From an uncultured Bacteroidales bacterium (GTDB taxonomy: Bacteria > Bacteroidota > Bacteroidia > Bacteroidales > Marinilabiliaceae), in the NCBI GenBank assembly GCA_937892095.1, contig CALAVC010000151.1:26261-90260 (forward strand): a stretch of DNA of 64,000 nt. The letters run 5' to 3'. Below are positions 1 through 8,878 of this stretch, one piece after another. The position numbers and the translations under genes are program-made. The notes under the pieces are model-generated. The model was given only the letters and a program-made list of their open reading frames with translations. It did not search any database and had not been told where the DNA came from. Within the stretch, counting starts at the first letter, position 1. The number at the start of each line of letters is the position of its first letter.

Positions 1-53
1 CCAAAGAAAAAGTTTTGGTGCAAGAATAAGCCAAGTAATTTTATAAGCACTGG

Positions 54-97
54 GTGCGTTGCTCAAAAAATGGGGCAGCGCACTTTTCTTTTTTATT
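54..97 (+). terminator. Rho-independent-type terminator of a gene left of the window
   Basis: A 9-bp stem (54-62 with 75-83, one G-T pair) is followed by a T-rich run at 84-97. An outer pairing of 21-29 with 95-103 extends the foldback. The direction is plus, so it probably ends a gene whose body lies left of the window; two short reading frames could be its last codons (stops near 29 or 46) and I cannot choose between them. It also sits in the converging gap with the minus-strand gene that ends at 93. Confidence 0.55.
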
Positions 98-2771
98 CTT
101 GGGTCGTAAGGAAATGAATTAGGCTGTTTGCTATGTCTTGATTGTCGGTTAGTTGGAGAGCGTGTGCAAGTCGGTCGAGATAGTCGTTGGATGGTGAGAT
201 TGAGCCACGAGCAATGGCTGTTGCAATGTCGGCCAATATTTGTCGGGCAATGTAGTCGTCGTCGGCCGAATGGAGTAGTTCTGCCATAGTGACGAGGCAC
301 GTGTCGGTCGTTTCGTATTGTGTGGGGAGCCAAGAGAGTCCTTCGCGTAGGACGTTGCGTGCGCCTGTTCGGTCGCCGATTTTGAGAGCTTCGCGAGCTG
401 CAAGGATAGATAGGCGACGAAATTGTAGGCGGTTCAGTTCGTCAACTTCGGAAGCACTGTGGCTGTGGGCGAATCCGTCGGGTAGGCTGATGAGTCCGCA
501 TAGTTGATAACATAGTAGGCGTGGCAACTTTGCCGTGTCTGGCTCGATGTAGGTTATGGGTCCGCAGTCGACGATGTGTGCCGAGAGGTCGATGTCGGAT
601 GGTAAGACGCTTGGCACGGAGCAAAATTTGCGATGTGGGTTTTGCTCCATTAGGTCGAGAAGAAGCAAGCTGTTAATGTCGGTTTGCGAGGGGTCGACAG
701 AGACAATGTATGTACTGTCTGTTGTCGGGATTAGAATTTTGTCCGATAGGGTTGTTAGTTGGTAGCCCATGTCGCCACCGAGGTCGGTTAACCGTGCGCG
801 TGAGATGGGTTGCGGTGTGCTGTCGGCACCTATGGCAGAGAGTGAAAGAAGTTCGTGAGTAATAAGGTCGGCGAAGTGCATTCGTAGTGGAGGTTCGGCA
901 TATCGACTGCGGCAGATGTCGTTGGCGTGCCAAGGAGTGCTGAGTAGGTGTAGGTTGACGAGTTGTACATCGCGTCGGATGTGGCGAACCTCTTGCGCAT
1001 AGAGTATGGGGTAGAAGTTGTTGTCGGCATTGGTGAGCAGGACAGCATTGTGAGGGCAGAGGTTGAGTATGGACTCGGCAATGTTGTCGGTCAGAGTGTC
1101 GTTGTGCTTATCCATGGCGTGCCATGCTGAGGCAGCCGAGCCGATGGGCACGAGTAGGAAAAGAAGACAGGCGTGGTGGTAGCGTTTGACGCTGAGCGTT
1201 GCAAAACCGATGCAAATGCCGACGGCTGCGTAGAGAAGTATGAAGACATAGTCGCGCTCGCGAGGTTCGAAGGGTTGCATGTTGAGGTAGAGCGCAAGAG
1301 CAGGTCCTACTATTATGAAGAGCAGGAATATGATTGTGGTCAGACGTCGGTCGTGCAAGATGACCCACAGACCTACGAACATTAGCAAGAGTGGTATGCA
1401 AAAGAGTCTAATGGTGCCGTGGTCGGCAAAGAGTTGGTCGCCAAGTAGATGTCGGTCGAGAAAGTCGAAGCCTGTTATGGCATTTCCAGTTCGGTTGTCG
1501 CCGTCGCCAATGCGGTCGTTTTGCCGACCACAGGTGTTCCAAAGGATGTAGCGAGTCATCATGTGCCACAGTTGATAGCGTAGTGTATAGACGAGGCTTT
1601 CGGTGGCAGATGGTTGTCGGTCTGTGGCTATGGGGCGTTGTGTCCAGTGGGTGTAGCCTGCGAGTGAGGCATCGTCGGAGTAGAGCATGCGAGGGAATAA
1701 AGATTGCTCGGTAGAGGGGTAGACATAGTCCCATCGGTTGCGTCGGGCGACGTAGCGGTTGGAGTCGGCATCGTAGGCAATGTGTGGCAAGATTTCGGTG
1801 TCGGATGGTACGGAGGTGTATGTTGGTCCGTAGAACAAAGGGCGGCTGCCATAGGCCTTCATTTGTAGATATTCGGTGAGGGCTTGAGCATCGGCAGGGT
1901 GTCCGAAGCTAAATGTGCAGCCTTGTTGTGCTCTGAAAAGTGGTAGGAGTAGGGGCAGGAGTCCTGTGTAGACAAGTGCGAGGTGTAAGATTTGTGGTTG
2001 TCGGTGGCTCCAAGCGAAGAGTGTCGTAAGGATAAAAAGCGTGCCGAAAAGGAGTCCTGAGCCGACAGATAGGCTAAATGTGTTGACGGCGACGACATCG
2101 AGAAGCGTGCCGAGGGCAAAGGCTGCACCCGACGATAGCCACAAAAGTATGACGACAGCAAGTGAGCCGAGAATGGTGCCGATTAGTGAACTGCTGATTT
2201 TTCGGTTACGTACTGTAACTGCAAAAAGACCCGACATGCCGACCAAATGACCAACGACGGGAAGCGCGAGAAGAGATAGTCGGTGGACGCCACAACTGAG
2301 ACCAGCAAAAAACGAAATGAGGTAGAGGTAACGAGTGTCGGAAGTGAGCGTCCAACGGACAGCAAAGTGTAGCATGCAAAAGGCCATGAGGGCGGCTGCG
2401 GTGTAGACTTCTGTTTCGGTGCTAACATCCCACACTGAGGGCATGAAGCTCCACGAGAATGAGGTCGTGAGGGCTGCAAGCGAGGCGAGGCGTGCGTCGG
2501 TGTGTGGGCGCGTGAGAGCTATTAGTCCTTTGACGAATAGGCATAGCACTGCAGCTGCGGCTGCAGAAGTGAGGGTAGAAAGCATGTTGCAAGTATGGGC
2601 TACATAATCGGGCGGAGCGAGCAGACATACAATGCGAAGGCATAGGAGATAGAGTGGGTTGCCTGGTGGGTGACCGACGTTGAGGTTCGCTGCACAAGCG
2701 ATGTATTCGCCTGCGTCCCAAAGACTGACGCCATGCGCAAGCGTGAGCATATAAACGACAAGCGACCCCAC
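93..2771 (-). CDS. DUF2723 family multi-pass membrane protein (glycosyltransferase-like)
   Basis: Large integral membrane protein of the DUF2723 family, which resembles GT-C/protein O-mannosyltransferase-type enzymes and is common in Bacteroidota. The family's N-terminal hallmark is visible: a hydrophobic helix followed by WDAGEY and then GHPPGNPLYLL. Many further hydrophobic segments follow, then a long soluble C-terminal half that ends in helical, TPR-like sequence. The open frame runs to 2969, but that part lies inside panD and is out of character (Arg/Cys/His-rich), so it is not coding. No ATG preserves the first membrane helix; a GTG at 2771 does, while the first good ATG at 2750 would cut into it. 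The start is therefore uncertain. It is the last gene of the panC-panD-DUF2723 run. Substrate unknown; a role in protein or envelope glycosylation is an inference from the family. Confidence 0.8.
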   Translation of the reverse strand: MGSLVVYMLTLAHGVSLWDAGEYIACAANLNVGHPPGNPLYLLCLRIVCLLAPPDYVAHTCNMLSTLTSAAAAAVLCLFVKGLIALTRPHTDARLASLAALTTSFSWSFMPSVWDVSTETEVYTAAALMAFCMLHFAVRWTLTSDTRYLYLISFFAGLSCGVHRLSLLALPVVGHLVGMSGLFAVTVRNRKISSSLIGTILGSLAVVILLWLSSGAAFALGTLLDVVAVNTFSLSVGSGLLFGTLFILTTLFAWSHRQPQILHLALVYTGLLPLLLPLFRAQQGCTFSFGHPADAQALTEYLQMKAYGSRPLFYGPTYTSVPSDTEILPHIAYDADSNRYVARRNRWDYVYPSTEQSLFPRMLYSDDASLAGYTHWTQRPIATDRQPSATESLVYTLRYQLWHMMTRYILWNTCGRQNDRIGDGDNRTGNAITGFDFLDRHLLGDQLFADHGTIRLFCIPLLLMFVGLWVILHDRRLTTIIFLLFIIVGPALALYLNMQPFEPRERDYVFILLYAAVGICIGFATLSVKRYHHACLLFLLVPIGSAASAWHAMDKHNDTLTDNIAESILNLCPHNAVLLTNADNNFYPILYAQEVRHIRRDVQLVNLHLLSTPWHANDICRSRYAEPPLRMHFADLITHELLSLSAIGADSTPQPISRARLTDLGGDMGYQLTTLSDKILIPTTDSTYIVSVDPSQTDINSLLLLDLMEQNPHRKFCSVPSVLPSDIDLSAHIVDCGPITYIEPDTAKLPRLLCYQLCGLISLPDGFAHSHSASEVDELNRLQFRRLSILAAREALKIGDRTGARNVLREGLSWLPTQYETTDTCLVTMAELLHSADDDYIARQILADIATAIARGSISPSNDYLDRLAHALQLTDNQDIANSLIHFLTTQE

Positions 2772-2824
2772 GAAAGTCAGTAGGGTCGTGTGTCGAACTA
2801 AAATGTTATGTAGGTTATGACGTA

Positions 2825-3175
2825 TCAGACGAGACGATTTGTTGCAGTGTCGGGGAAGACGATTGTTGGCTTGAAGGTCTTGGCTTCGTCGGGGGTCATG
2901 TAGGCATAAGCCATTATGATGACCACGTCGCCAACGGCTACGAGTCGTGCGGCAGCACCATTGAGACATACGACGCCAGAGCCTCTTTCACCAGCGATGA
3001 CGTAGGTTTCGAGTCTTGCGCCATTGTTGTTGTCGACCACTTGTACTTTTTGACCAGCCAATATGTTGGCAACGTCCATGAGGTCTTGGTCGATGGTTAT
3101 GCTACCTACGTAGTCGAGGCGAGCCTCGGTGACGCTTGCGTTGTGTATCTTAGATTTTAGGACTTCGATATACAT
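2825..3175 (-). CDS. panD: Aspartate 1-decarboxylase proenzyme
   Basis: Pyruvoyl-dependent decarboxylase that converts L-aspartate to beta-alanine, the amine half of pantothenate. At 116 residues it has the usual family length. The self-cleavage site is visible as YVGSITID, with Gly24-Ser25; the serine becomes the pyruvoyl group. Other family features are a lysine near the N terminus ([11 protein letters not shown]), an NGAAARL segment that lines the active site, and an AYAYM strand near the end. It lies 9 bases after panC in the same direction, so the two are almost certainly cotranscribed and together supply and condense beta-alanine. Cytoplasmic. Confidence 0.97.
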   Translation of the reverse strand: MYIEVLKSKIHNASVTEARLDYVGSITIDQDLMDVANILAGQKVQVVDNNNGARLETYVIAGERGSGVVCLNGAAARLVAVGDVVIIMAYAYMTPDEAKTFKPTIVFPDTATNRLV

Positions 3176-3184
3176 CTGCTGTTG

Positions 3185-4033
3185 TTATTTCTTGTAGATG
3201 ATGTTGTCTATGAGCCTTACGTTGCCAGCTTGTACGGTTACGCAGCCTACGGCGTAGGAGGTCTCATCCCACGAGCTGAGGTGGCGTAGCGAGAGTCCGT
3301 CGACGATTTCGTAGTACTCCACTTTGAGTAGTTTGTTGTCGTCGATTTCTTTTACTACGCGAGCAGTTACTTCGTCGGGAGAAAGGTTTTTCATCCAGTC
3401 GATAGAGGCTTGTAGGACAGCGTGTATGTGTGGCGCAGCTGCACGATGTTCGGGGGTGAGGAGTGCGTTGCGACTGCTGACTGCAAGTCCGTCGGCATGG
3501 CGTACAATGGGGCAGTCGACAATCTGAAGTTTGAAGTCGAGGTCGTGCACCATTTTTTTGATGACAGCTATCTGCTGAAAGTCTTTTTCGCCAAAGTAGG
3601 CGCGTGTGGGCGAGACGTAGGCAAAGAGCTTGCTGACTATTTGGCAAACGCCGTTGAAGTGCCCGGGGCGTTGTTTGCCTTCCATGACTTCGCCTACACC
3701 AGTGAGGTCGAATTGGCGAGTGTCTGGTGTGGGGTATATCTCTTCGGCTGTTGGTGCAAAGACGATGTCGGCATCGGTAGAGCCAGAGAGCAAAGCGACG
3801 TCGGCCGAGAGTGTGCGAGGATAGGTGCGAAGGTCTTCGGGGTTGTTGAATTGGGTGGGGTTGACAAATATGCTGACGACAACGAAGTCGCATTCGGAGC
3901 AAGCGCGTTGGACGAGAGATAGGTGTCCTTCGTGGAGAGCACCCATGGTTGGGACGAGTCCTATTGTTTGTCCTGCAGCGATGGCTTCGGCAACGCGGCT
4001 TTTGAGTTCGTCGACGGTGTTTACTATGGTCAT
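3185..4033 (-). CDS. panC: Pantothenate synthetase
   Basis: ATP-dependent ligase that joins pantoate and beta-alanine to give pantothenate, the step after panD. The nucleotidyltransferase signature PTMGALHEGH is at residues 28-37 (its HxGH element binds ATP), followed by VVSIFVNPTQF and FGEKDFQQ, both typical of the family. The later RHADGLAVSSRN block is the KMSKS-equivalent region. The frame is open to 4063, but the extra ten residues there are not family-like, so I place the start at the inner ATG (4033), giving 282 residues. A TAnnTTTG -7 box lies 28 bases upstream at 4061-4068. First gene of the panC-panD pair. Confidence 0.97.
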   Translation of the reverse strand: MTIVNTVDELKSRVAEAIAAGQTIGLVPTMGALHEGHLSLVQRACSECDFVVVSIFVNPTQFNNPEDLRTYPRTLSADVALLSGSTDADIVFAPTAEEIYPTPDTRQFDLTGVGEVMEGKQRPGHFNGVCQIVSKLFAYVSPTRAYFGEKDFQQIAVIKKMVHDLDFKLQIVDCPIVRHADGLAVSSRNALLTPEHRAAAPHIHAVLQASIDWMKNLSPDEVTARVVKEIDDNKLLKVEYYEIVDGLSLRHLSSWDETSYAVGCVTVQAGNVRLIDNIIYKK

Positions 4034-4060
4034 TTCTTGAGTTTTATGTGTCACGAGTGG

Positions 4061-4068
4061 CAAAGTTA
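4061..4068 (-). promoter_or_regulatory. Promoter -7 box (TAACTTTG) for panC
   Basis: Minus-strand TAACTTTG matches the Bacteroidota primary-sigma -7 consensus TAnnTTTG and lies 28 bases upstream of the panC ATG. A TTTTG further upstream could serve as the -33 element, although the spacing of about 23 is long. Confidence 0.5.
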
Positions 4069-4127
4069 TAACATTTCGTTTGTATGGTAATCAAAATTCT
4101 TGCCACAGAATGGTTTATTGGGGTGGA

Positions 4128-4166
4128 GAGAAAAGAAATCCGCCACCGAAAATCTTCGGTGGCGGA
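4128..4166 (-). terminator. Terminator of the 4200-7493 gene
   Basis: A perfect 12-bp inverted repeat (4139-4150 with 4155-4166, loop AATC) is followed in the minus direction by a T-rich run, TTTCTTTTCTC. It lies 34 bases past the stop of the large secreted protein gene and also separates it from panC. Confidence 0.85.
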
Positions 4167-4199
4167 CTTTGTGTTGGTTTATCTAAATCCTGAGGTTGA

Positions 4200-7100
4200 T
4201 TACTTCACGAGAATGAGTTTACCACCGCGGATGTAGAGGCCTTGCTTAGGACTGTTGACCTTGCGACCAGCGAGGTCGTAGATGGTGTTGTCAGTCTCGG
4301 TGTCGGCTTTGACTTTAGAGAGTGCAGAAGCCTTGGCATTGACAGTGATTGCGTATACTGCAATGTTGGCGTTGCCAGTGAAGATGTAGGAGCCATCGTC
4401 TTGCTTGGTGGCTTCGACTGCTTCGCCAGAGTCTTCGTTCTTGATGGAGACTTCGATGGTGTAGCCTGCTGCAGGAGCTATGACGACTTCTTCGCCGTCG
4501 AGAATGCCTTTGGCATCGCTACTGATTGTGGCTGCGCCTTCGGGTGTGCAAGTGAAGGTGTATTCGGAGAAGAGACCTACAACGGCTATGATGGTCATAT
4601 TCTCGTCTTTAGCTGCGAAGGAGTAGACGCCACTCTCAGGAATGATTGCAGTGGTGTCGGAGCTTGTTGCAACGAGGAGGTCGCCCTTAATCATGTAGCC
4701 ACTGGTGAGGTCGACTGTGAGGGTTACGGTTTCGCCCTCCTTATACTCGTCTTTGTCGGCTGTGATGGATATGCCAGCAATGGTAGGAGTCTTGACTTTG
4801 AACTTGGTGTACTTGGCAACAGGGGCTACGACGACTACTCCATGTCCGAGGACAACGCTATATGTTCCGTCGTTGTTCTTTGTGGCTGTGCGAGGTACGC
4901 CAGCTTGCAATACGCTGATGCTATCGAGTTCCCAGTCGGCGATTTTAACTTCGGGAGTGATGACGAGAGTTTCGCCAGCTTTGACGTTGGTCTTGTCGAC
5001 AGAAACAACTGCAACGGTGTCGGTGCGAGATTCGTCGCCAACCTTAACTGTCGTTGTTTGAACTTCGGTGTAGACCTTGTATTGAGCGTCTTTGTTGTAT
5101 TCGTCGATGGTGCCGTCGACGGTAAAGGTGAAGCCGTTCCAACCGAACTGCCAGTCTTTGCCGAAGATTATGTAGGTGTGGTCTTTCTTGGCGTCGAAGA
5201 CGAAATATCCAAACTTAACCTGATTAGCGGCACCGACGGTCTTGTCTGTTTCGACACCATCTTCGTCAACGAGGATGTAGTGCTCGGCTGTGGAGCCAAT
5301 GACATAGTTTTCGTCGACGCTGATGGAGTTGAAGAAGTACTTGGTGCCGTCGGCATTGTTGGCGCCGTTGACGTAGCCTTCGACACGGAACTTGCTGCGG
5401 TCGAATGCCTTGCCACCTTCGGTCTCGTCGACAATGTAGAGACTACGGCTACCGCCCTTGTTGGCCCAGAAGCCAATGCGGAACATACCGTCGGCATCAG
5501 GAGTGAGTTCTACGTAGGTACCATTTTGTGGCAGACCCTTAGAGCCATCGGCTTCGTAGTATTCATATTCGGCAGAGTAGGTCTTGTTGCCGTCGCTGTT
5601 GGTCTTTTCTTCGCCACGGCTGAAAGATACGTATGGGTTGCCATTGCCTTGTACGTAGGAGAAGCTGATGTCGGCTTGGTTCTTGAGAGTCCAAGAAGCT
5701 GAGCTCCAGTTGAGCCAGTTGGTGGCGTTGAGGTTGTCGGCTTGCATGCCAGCGAGAGCGAGGTCGGTGTCGAGGACTTGTTCGGGGTTGGAAGAGGAGA
5801 CAGCTTTGAAGTGTACGTGTCCCCAATCTTTTTCAACGACGAGGTCGCCTTTTTCGTTAGCTACTGCATCGGTGAATTCAGATTTGAGGTTGCCTTCAGA
5901 ATCGACTACGAGGTAGCTGTCGACTTCTTGCATGCCATCTTTGAGTTTAAACTCTGCGCTGACGATGACGTTGGCTTCGGGCATCGTGAACTGGTTATCG
6001 GTTATGGTGATGGCAGTGCCATCTGTTGTGGTGGCGGATATGCTAACGAGGTCGTAGTTGTCGCCCGGGGTTGCGGTGACGGTTACTGTTTCGCCAGGCA
6101 TGACGTATTTGCCGTCAATCTTTTCGGCAGTGGTGGTGATGGTGCCTCGTGAAGACTCTGTTGTGGTGAGTTCGTAGGCGGTAACCGAATTGTAGACTGC
6201 TGCGTTGACAATGGATACTTTGCTGACGACCATGTCGGAACGGGTGCGCATAGAGAAGAAGACATTTTTGTCGACGGTTACGTCTTTTTTGTACTTAACG
6301 AGGATAGGCTCGCCAGACTTAACGATGTCGCCTTGTTTTAGAGTGTCGCCACCTTGTATGTAGTCGGCAAGATCGTAGGTGGTGTTACCGACAGCAAAAT
6401 ACGGATAACCTTCGTTTGCTGTGGCAGAGAAGTTAATGGTTATTTCCTGATTGTCTTGGATGCTGTCGACAAGGAAGTATTGGTTGTCGCTTCCAAGGAG
6501 AAGGCCACCTGTGTTGATGTTGAACTGGTTGCCATGGAAAACGTTGCAAACATAGGGCAATATGTATGTTTTCTTGCCTTCGGTGTCTTCTGTGTAGTAA
6601 GAAGTGCCAGGCTTGTAGCCCTTGAAGTTGTTGACACTCTTGTCGCCATTTTCGGCATCTTGCCACATTGTCCAACCAAGTGTGTTAGCATTGGCTCCCA
6701 ATTTTTCGCCTACCTGACGATTGTCAAGGACTGTCTTGGCTTCAGCTTCGTAGTCGTAGGTAATTATCTCGGTGCCACGAGTGATAACAACTTTTTGAAT
6801 AAGACCTTTCATAAGCGTTGCGAGGTAGACATCGCCAGTGTAGCTGGGATCTACATCTTCGAGGGTGATAACCTCTTCGGAAGTAAAGGTTGAAGCTGTC
6901 TGACCTTCAACATCGTCAGTTGCTTTGATAAAGGTCTTCAGTTCGCCCGAAGCTTCGGTGGTAAACTTAAAGCTGGCTGCGTTGGTCTTGCCGACAGCGT
7001 ATGGGATGTCCGTTGTTGTGCCGTCTTCGCTGACGAACTTAATGGATATTTTGTCTCCTTTTTGCAGTCCGAAGATTACGATTGCGTTGTTTTTATTGTT

Positions 7101-7493
7101 GCCGTGATAAGCACCATAATATTCGGTAGTTACGTCGTTGCCTTCGCTGTCCGTCGTTGTGATATTTAGTTTCTTTAATTTTTGGTCGCTGTTAGTTCCG
7201 AACCATACTGTGCCTTCCTCAGGAAAGTTGGTGCCAGTATAGCCAGTATGATGACGACCAGTTTTGCCAGGGTCTCGATCATCATTACCCCACGAGGAAC
7301 TACTTATTGTAAATGATTTGGCGCGAGTTTGCGTACCAATAGTCTGATTATTGGTTACGGCATTGAATTCTGCAACGAAGTCATAGGTCTGATATGTTTC
7401 GGCATCTTTTACCAATTTTTGCACTTGTACTTGTGCAAAAGAGGCAGAAGAAAACGCCATAGCAGCACCTAAGAGTAGTATGCTTTTCTTCAT
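4200..7493 (-). CDS. Large secreted protein with InlB-like repeats and C-terminal sorting tail
   Basis: About 1097 residues from the ATG at 7493, which opens a clear signal peptide (MKKSILLLGAAMAFSSASFAQ); the frame is open to 7559 but the added residues are not signal-like. The N-terminal half holds beta-rich domains with no recognised catalytic motif. Residues about 450-520 resemble a divergent InlB/Listeria-Bacteroides repeat (PGETVTVTATPGDNY, then FTMPEANVIVSAEF), and similar GETV/GETL blocks recur in the last third (KAGETLVITPEV, KEGETVTLTVDL, DGEEVVIAPAAGY). The end, IYDLAGRKV then GLYIRGGKLILVK, is the Bacteroidales C-terminal sorting motif associated with type IX-type secretion. Probably exported and attached to or released from the cell surface; ligand or substrate unknown. 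It is a single gene with its own promoter and terminator. Confidence 0.85.
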   Translation of the reverse strand: MKKSILLLGAAMAFSSASFAQVQVQKLVKDAETYQTYDFVAEFNAVTNNQTIGTQTRAKSFTISSSSWGNDDRDPGKTGRHHTGYTGTNFPEEGTVWFGTNSDQKLKKLNITTTDSEGNDVTTEYYGAYHGNNKNNAIVIFGLQKGDKISIKFVSEDGTTTDIPYAVGKTNAASFKFTTEASGELKTFIKATDDVEGQTASTFTSEEVITLEDVDPSYTGDVYLATLMKGLIQKVVITRGTEIITYDYEAEAKTVLDNRQVGEKLGANANTLGWTMWQDAENGDKSVNNFKGYKPGTSYYTEDTEGKKTYILPYVCNVFHGNQFNINTGGLLLGSDNQYFLVDSIQDNQEITINFSATANEGYPYFAVGNTTYDLADYIQGGDTLKQGDIVKSGEPILVKYKKDVTVDKNVFFSMRTRSDMVVSKVSIVNAAVYNSVTAYELTTTESSRGTITTTAEKIDGKYVMPGETVTVTATPGDNYDLVSISATTTDGTAITITDNQFTMPEANVIVSAEFKLKDGMQEVDSYLVVDSEGNLKSEFTDAVANEKGDLVVEKDWGHVHFKAVSSSNPEQVLDTDLALAGMQADNLNATNWLNWSSASWTLKNQADISFSYVQGNGNPYVSFSRGEEKTNSDGNKTYSAEYEYYEADGSKGLPQNGTYVELTPDADGMFRIGFWANKGGSRSLYIVDETEGGKAFDRSKFRVEGYVNGANNADGTKYFFNSISVDENYVIGSTAEHYILVDEDGVETDKTVGAANQVKFGYFVFDAKKDHTYIIFGKDWQFGWNGFTFTVDGTIDEYNKDAQYKVYTEVQTTTVKVGDESRTDTVAVVSVDKTNVKAGETLVITPEVKIADWELDSISVLQAGVPRTATKNNDGTYSVVLGHGVVVVAPVAKYTKFKVKTPTIAGISITADKDEYKEGETVTLTVDLTSGYMIKGDLLVATSSDTTAIIPESGVYSFAAKDENMTIIAVVGLFSEYTFTCTPEGAATISSDAKGILDGEEVVIAPAAGYTIEVSIKNEDSGEAVEATKQDDGSYIFTGNANIAVYAITVNAKASALSKVKADTETDNTIYDLAGRKVNSPKQGLYIRGGKLILVK

Positions 7494-7556
7494 TTGCTTA
7501 TGATTTTTTTTGTTTAACATTTTCTTTTGTTTTTGTATACAGATGTCGAAAGTAGA

Positions 7557-7564
7557 CAAAAGTA
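7557..7564 (-). promoter_or_regulatory. Promoter -7 box (TACTTTTG) for the large secreted protein gene
   Basis: Minus-strand TACTTTTG fits TAnnTTTG and lies about 64 bases before the start codon at 7493. No well-spaced -33 TTG is evident. Confidence 0.45.
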
Positions 7565-7642
7565 TGCGGAAGCAAATATAACATAATTTACTTTCGATTG
7601 TATAAAATTAAGAGATGATGTGTTTAAAAAACTGAAAAGTAG

Positions 7643-8848
7643 TCAGATGTAGTTAGCGACTTCGCTCGCGTCGCGTCCGTCGGACACGAGGCGAGCCATG
7701 ATGTCCATGTATGGGTGGGCGTGAGCAAAAAAGGTCTTGTAGCCTTGGCAGATATAGTTGAGCCCCGGACGGCCAGCGATGGTGTGCATAAAGCGATTGC
7801 GAGGGCACTCGCCGTGGCAAGCAAAGTGCCACTGACAGGCGGTGCATTCGGGTGGTAAGAAGTCTTGTTTGAGGCGCGCAAATTTTTTTTGTGCGTCGGC
7901 ATACATTAGCTCGGTGAGACTATGATGAGAGATGTTGCCAAGCAAAAATTCGGGGAAAACGAAATGGTCGCACGAGTAGAGGTTTCCATTGGCTTCGAGG
8001 ACGGCAACGTTGCCGCATGCGGCCGACATGCTACAGACACCAGGTGGTACGCCGAGATAGTTGGCCAGTGTGGCATCGAAGAGTTGGAAGAAGCGAGTGC
8101 CGACATCGGAGGTAAGCCAACGGTCAAAAACGTGGCAGAGAAACGAGCCCCACTCTGCTGGGCTGACAGAAAAGGGCGCAATGGTGCAATTGGTGTCGGC
8201 AAGGCTGGCAAGAGTGCCGTCGGGGCGCAGTCGTTCGACGACGGGTGTGAACTGAATATAGGTGCAGTCGATGCTCTTGAAGAAGTCGTAGAAGTCGTCG
8301 GGAGCCTTGGCGTTTGCGGCGTTTACGGTTGCGAGTGCGTTCCACTCGACTTCGTGCTTTCGGAGCAAATTGATGCCGTGCATCGTTTGCGAGTGTGTTG
8401 GTGCGTCGGAGTGGTGCATGTGCCGATAGAAATCGTGCAGGTGGGCAGGTCCGTCTATGGACACTCCAATGAGCCAACCGTTGTCGTGGAAGAAGCGTGC
8501 GTAGTCGTCGGTTATGAGGGTGCCGTTGGTCTGTAGACAGTTGTCGACGTGGCGACCTGCGGCATATTTGTTTTGTAGGTGAATGACTTTCTGATAGAAG
8601 CTGATGGGGAGTAGTAGGGGTTCGCCGCCGTGCCACGTGAAGAGGACGGAGTCTGTGGTTTGGCAGTCGATATATTGGCGGATGAAATTTTCGAGTGTCT
8701 GGTCGGAGATGTGTGTTGGCGAGGCGTAGCGATGTTTTTCGGAATAGTAGCAGTAGTTGCAAGTCATGTTGCAAACCGAGCCGACGGGCTTGGTCATGAC
8801 GTAGAGTGGGGACTGAAAAGGAAATAAAGTGTCGTTGGGTGTACGCAT
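7643..8848 (-). CDS. Anaerobic sulfatase-maturating-type radical SAM/SPASM enzyme
   Basis: Radical SAM protein of the anSME class, which converts a cysteine or serine in sulfatases to formylglycine under anoxic conditions. The radical SAM triad CxxxCxxC is at Cys26, Cys30 and Cys33 (SVCNMTCNYCYY), followed by TWHGGEPLL, typical of the class. The SPASM part has C...CGN, SCDHFVFPEFLLGN and CTACQWHFACHGECPRNRF, i.e. the cysteines for two auxiliary [4Fe-4S] clusters. At 401 residues the length is normal. I use the ATG at 8848; the frame extends to 9043, but only across the opposing riboswitch. No sulfatase target of the formylglycine type is evident in this window, so the substrate is encoded elsewhere. 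Other SPASM peptide-modifying enzymes are possible but less likely. Confidence 0.9.
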   Translation of the reverse strand: MRTPNDTLFPFQSPLYVMTKPVGSVCNMTCNYCYYSEKHRYASPTHISDQTLENFIRQYIDCQTTDSVLFTWHGGEPLLLPISFYQKVIHLQNKYAAGRHVDNCLQTNGTLITDDYARFFHDNGWLIGVSIDGPAHLHDFYRHMHHSDAPTHSQTMHGINLLRKHEVEWNALATVNAANAKAPDDFYDFFKSIDCTYIQFTPVVERLRPDGTLASLADTNCTIAPFSVSPAEWGSFLCHVFDRWLTSDVGTRFFQLFDATLANYLGVPPGVCSMSAACGNVAVLEANGNLYSCDHFVFPEFLLGNISHHSLTELMYADAQKKFARLKQDFLPPECTACQWHFACHGECPRNRFMHTIAGRPGLNYICQGYKTFFAHAHPYMDIMARLVSDGRDASEVANYI

Positions 8849-8856
8849 ATATTGAC

Positions 8857-8864
8857 CAAATATA
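8857..8864 (-). promoter_or_regulatory. Promoter -7 box (TATATTTG) for the radical SAM gene
   Basis: Minus-strand TATATTTG matches TAnnTTTG and is only 8 bases from the ATG at 8848, so the mRNA would have almost no leader. It lies 2 bases from an oppositely directed -7 box at 8867-8874, so the two promoters overlap. Confidence 0.55.
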
Positions 8865-8866
8865 CA

Positions 8867-8874
8867 TAATTTTG
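8867..8874 (+). promoter_or_regulatory. Promoter -7 box (TAATTTTG) for the cobalamin-riboswitch transcript
   Basis: Plus-strand TAATTTTG matches TAnnTTTG and lies immediately before the 5' strand of riboswitch helix P1 (8881). A TTG at 8852-8854 is present but too close for a standard -33. Confidence 0.55.
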
Positions 8875-8878
8875 CGGT

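Noticed and set aside
3422..3922. 166-codon open frame on plus opposite panC
   Set aside because: panC has intact family motifs across the same bases; the plus frame has no match and is a complement shadow.
4242..5702. 486-codon open frame on plus, opposite the large secreted protein gene
   Set aside because: It is the complement of a repetitive, GC-patterned gene with a clear signal peptide and sorting tail. The translation is rich in Cys, Val and Asp and matches no family; it is a shadow frame.
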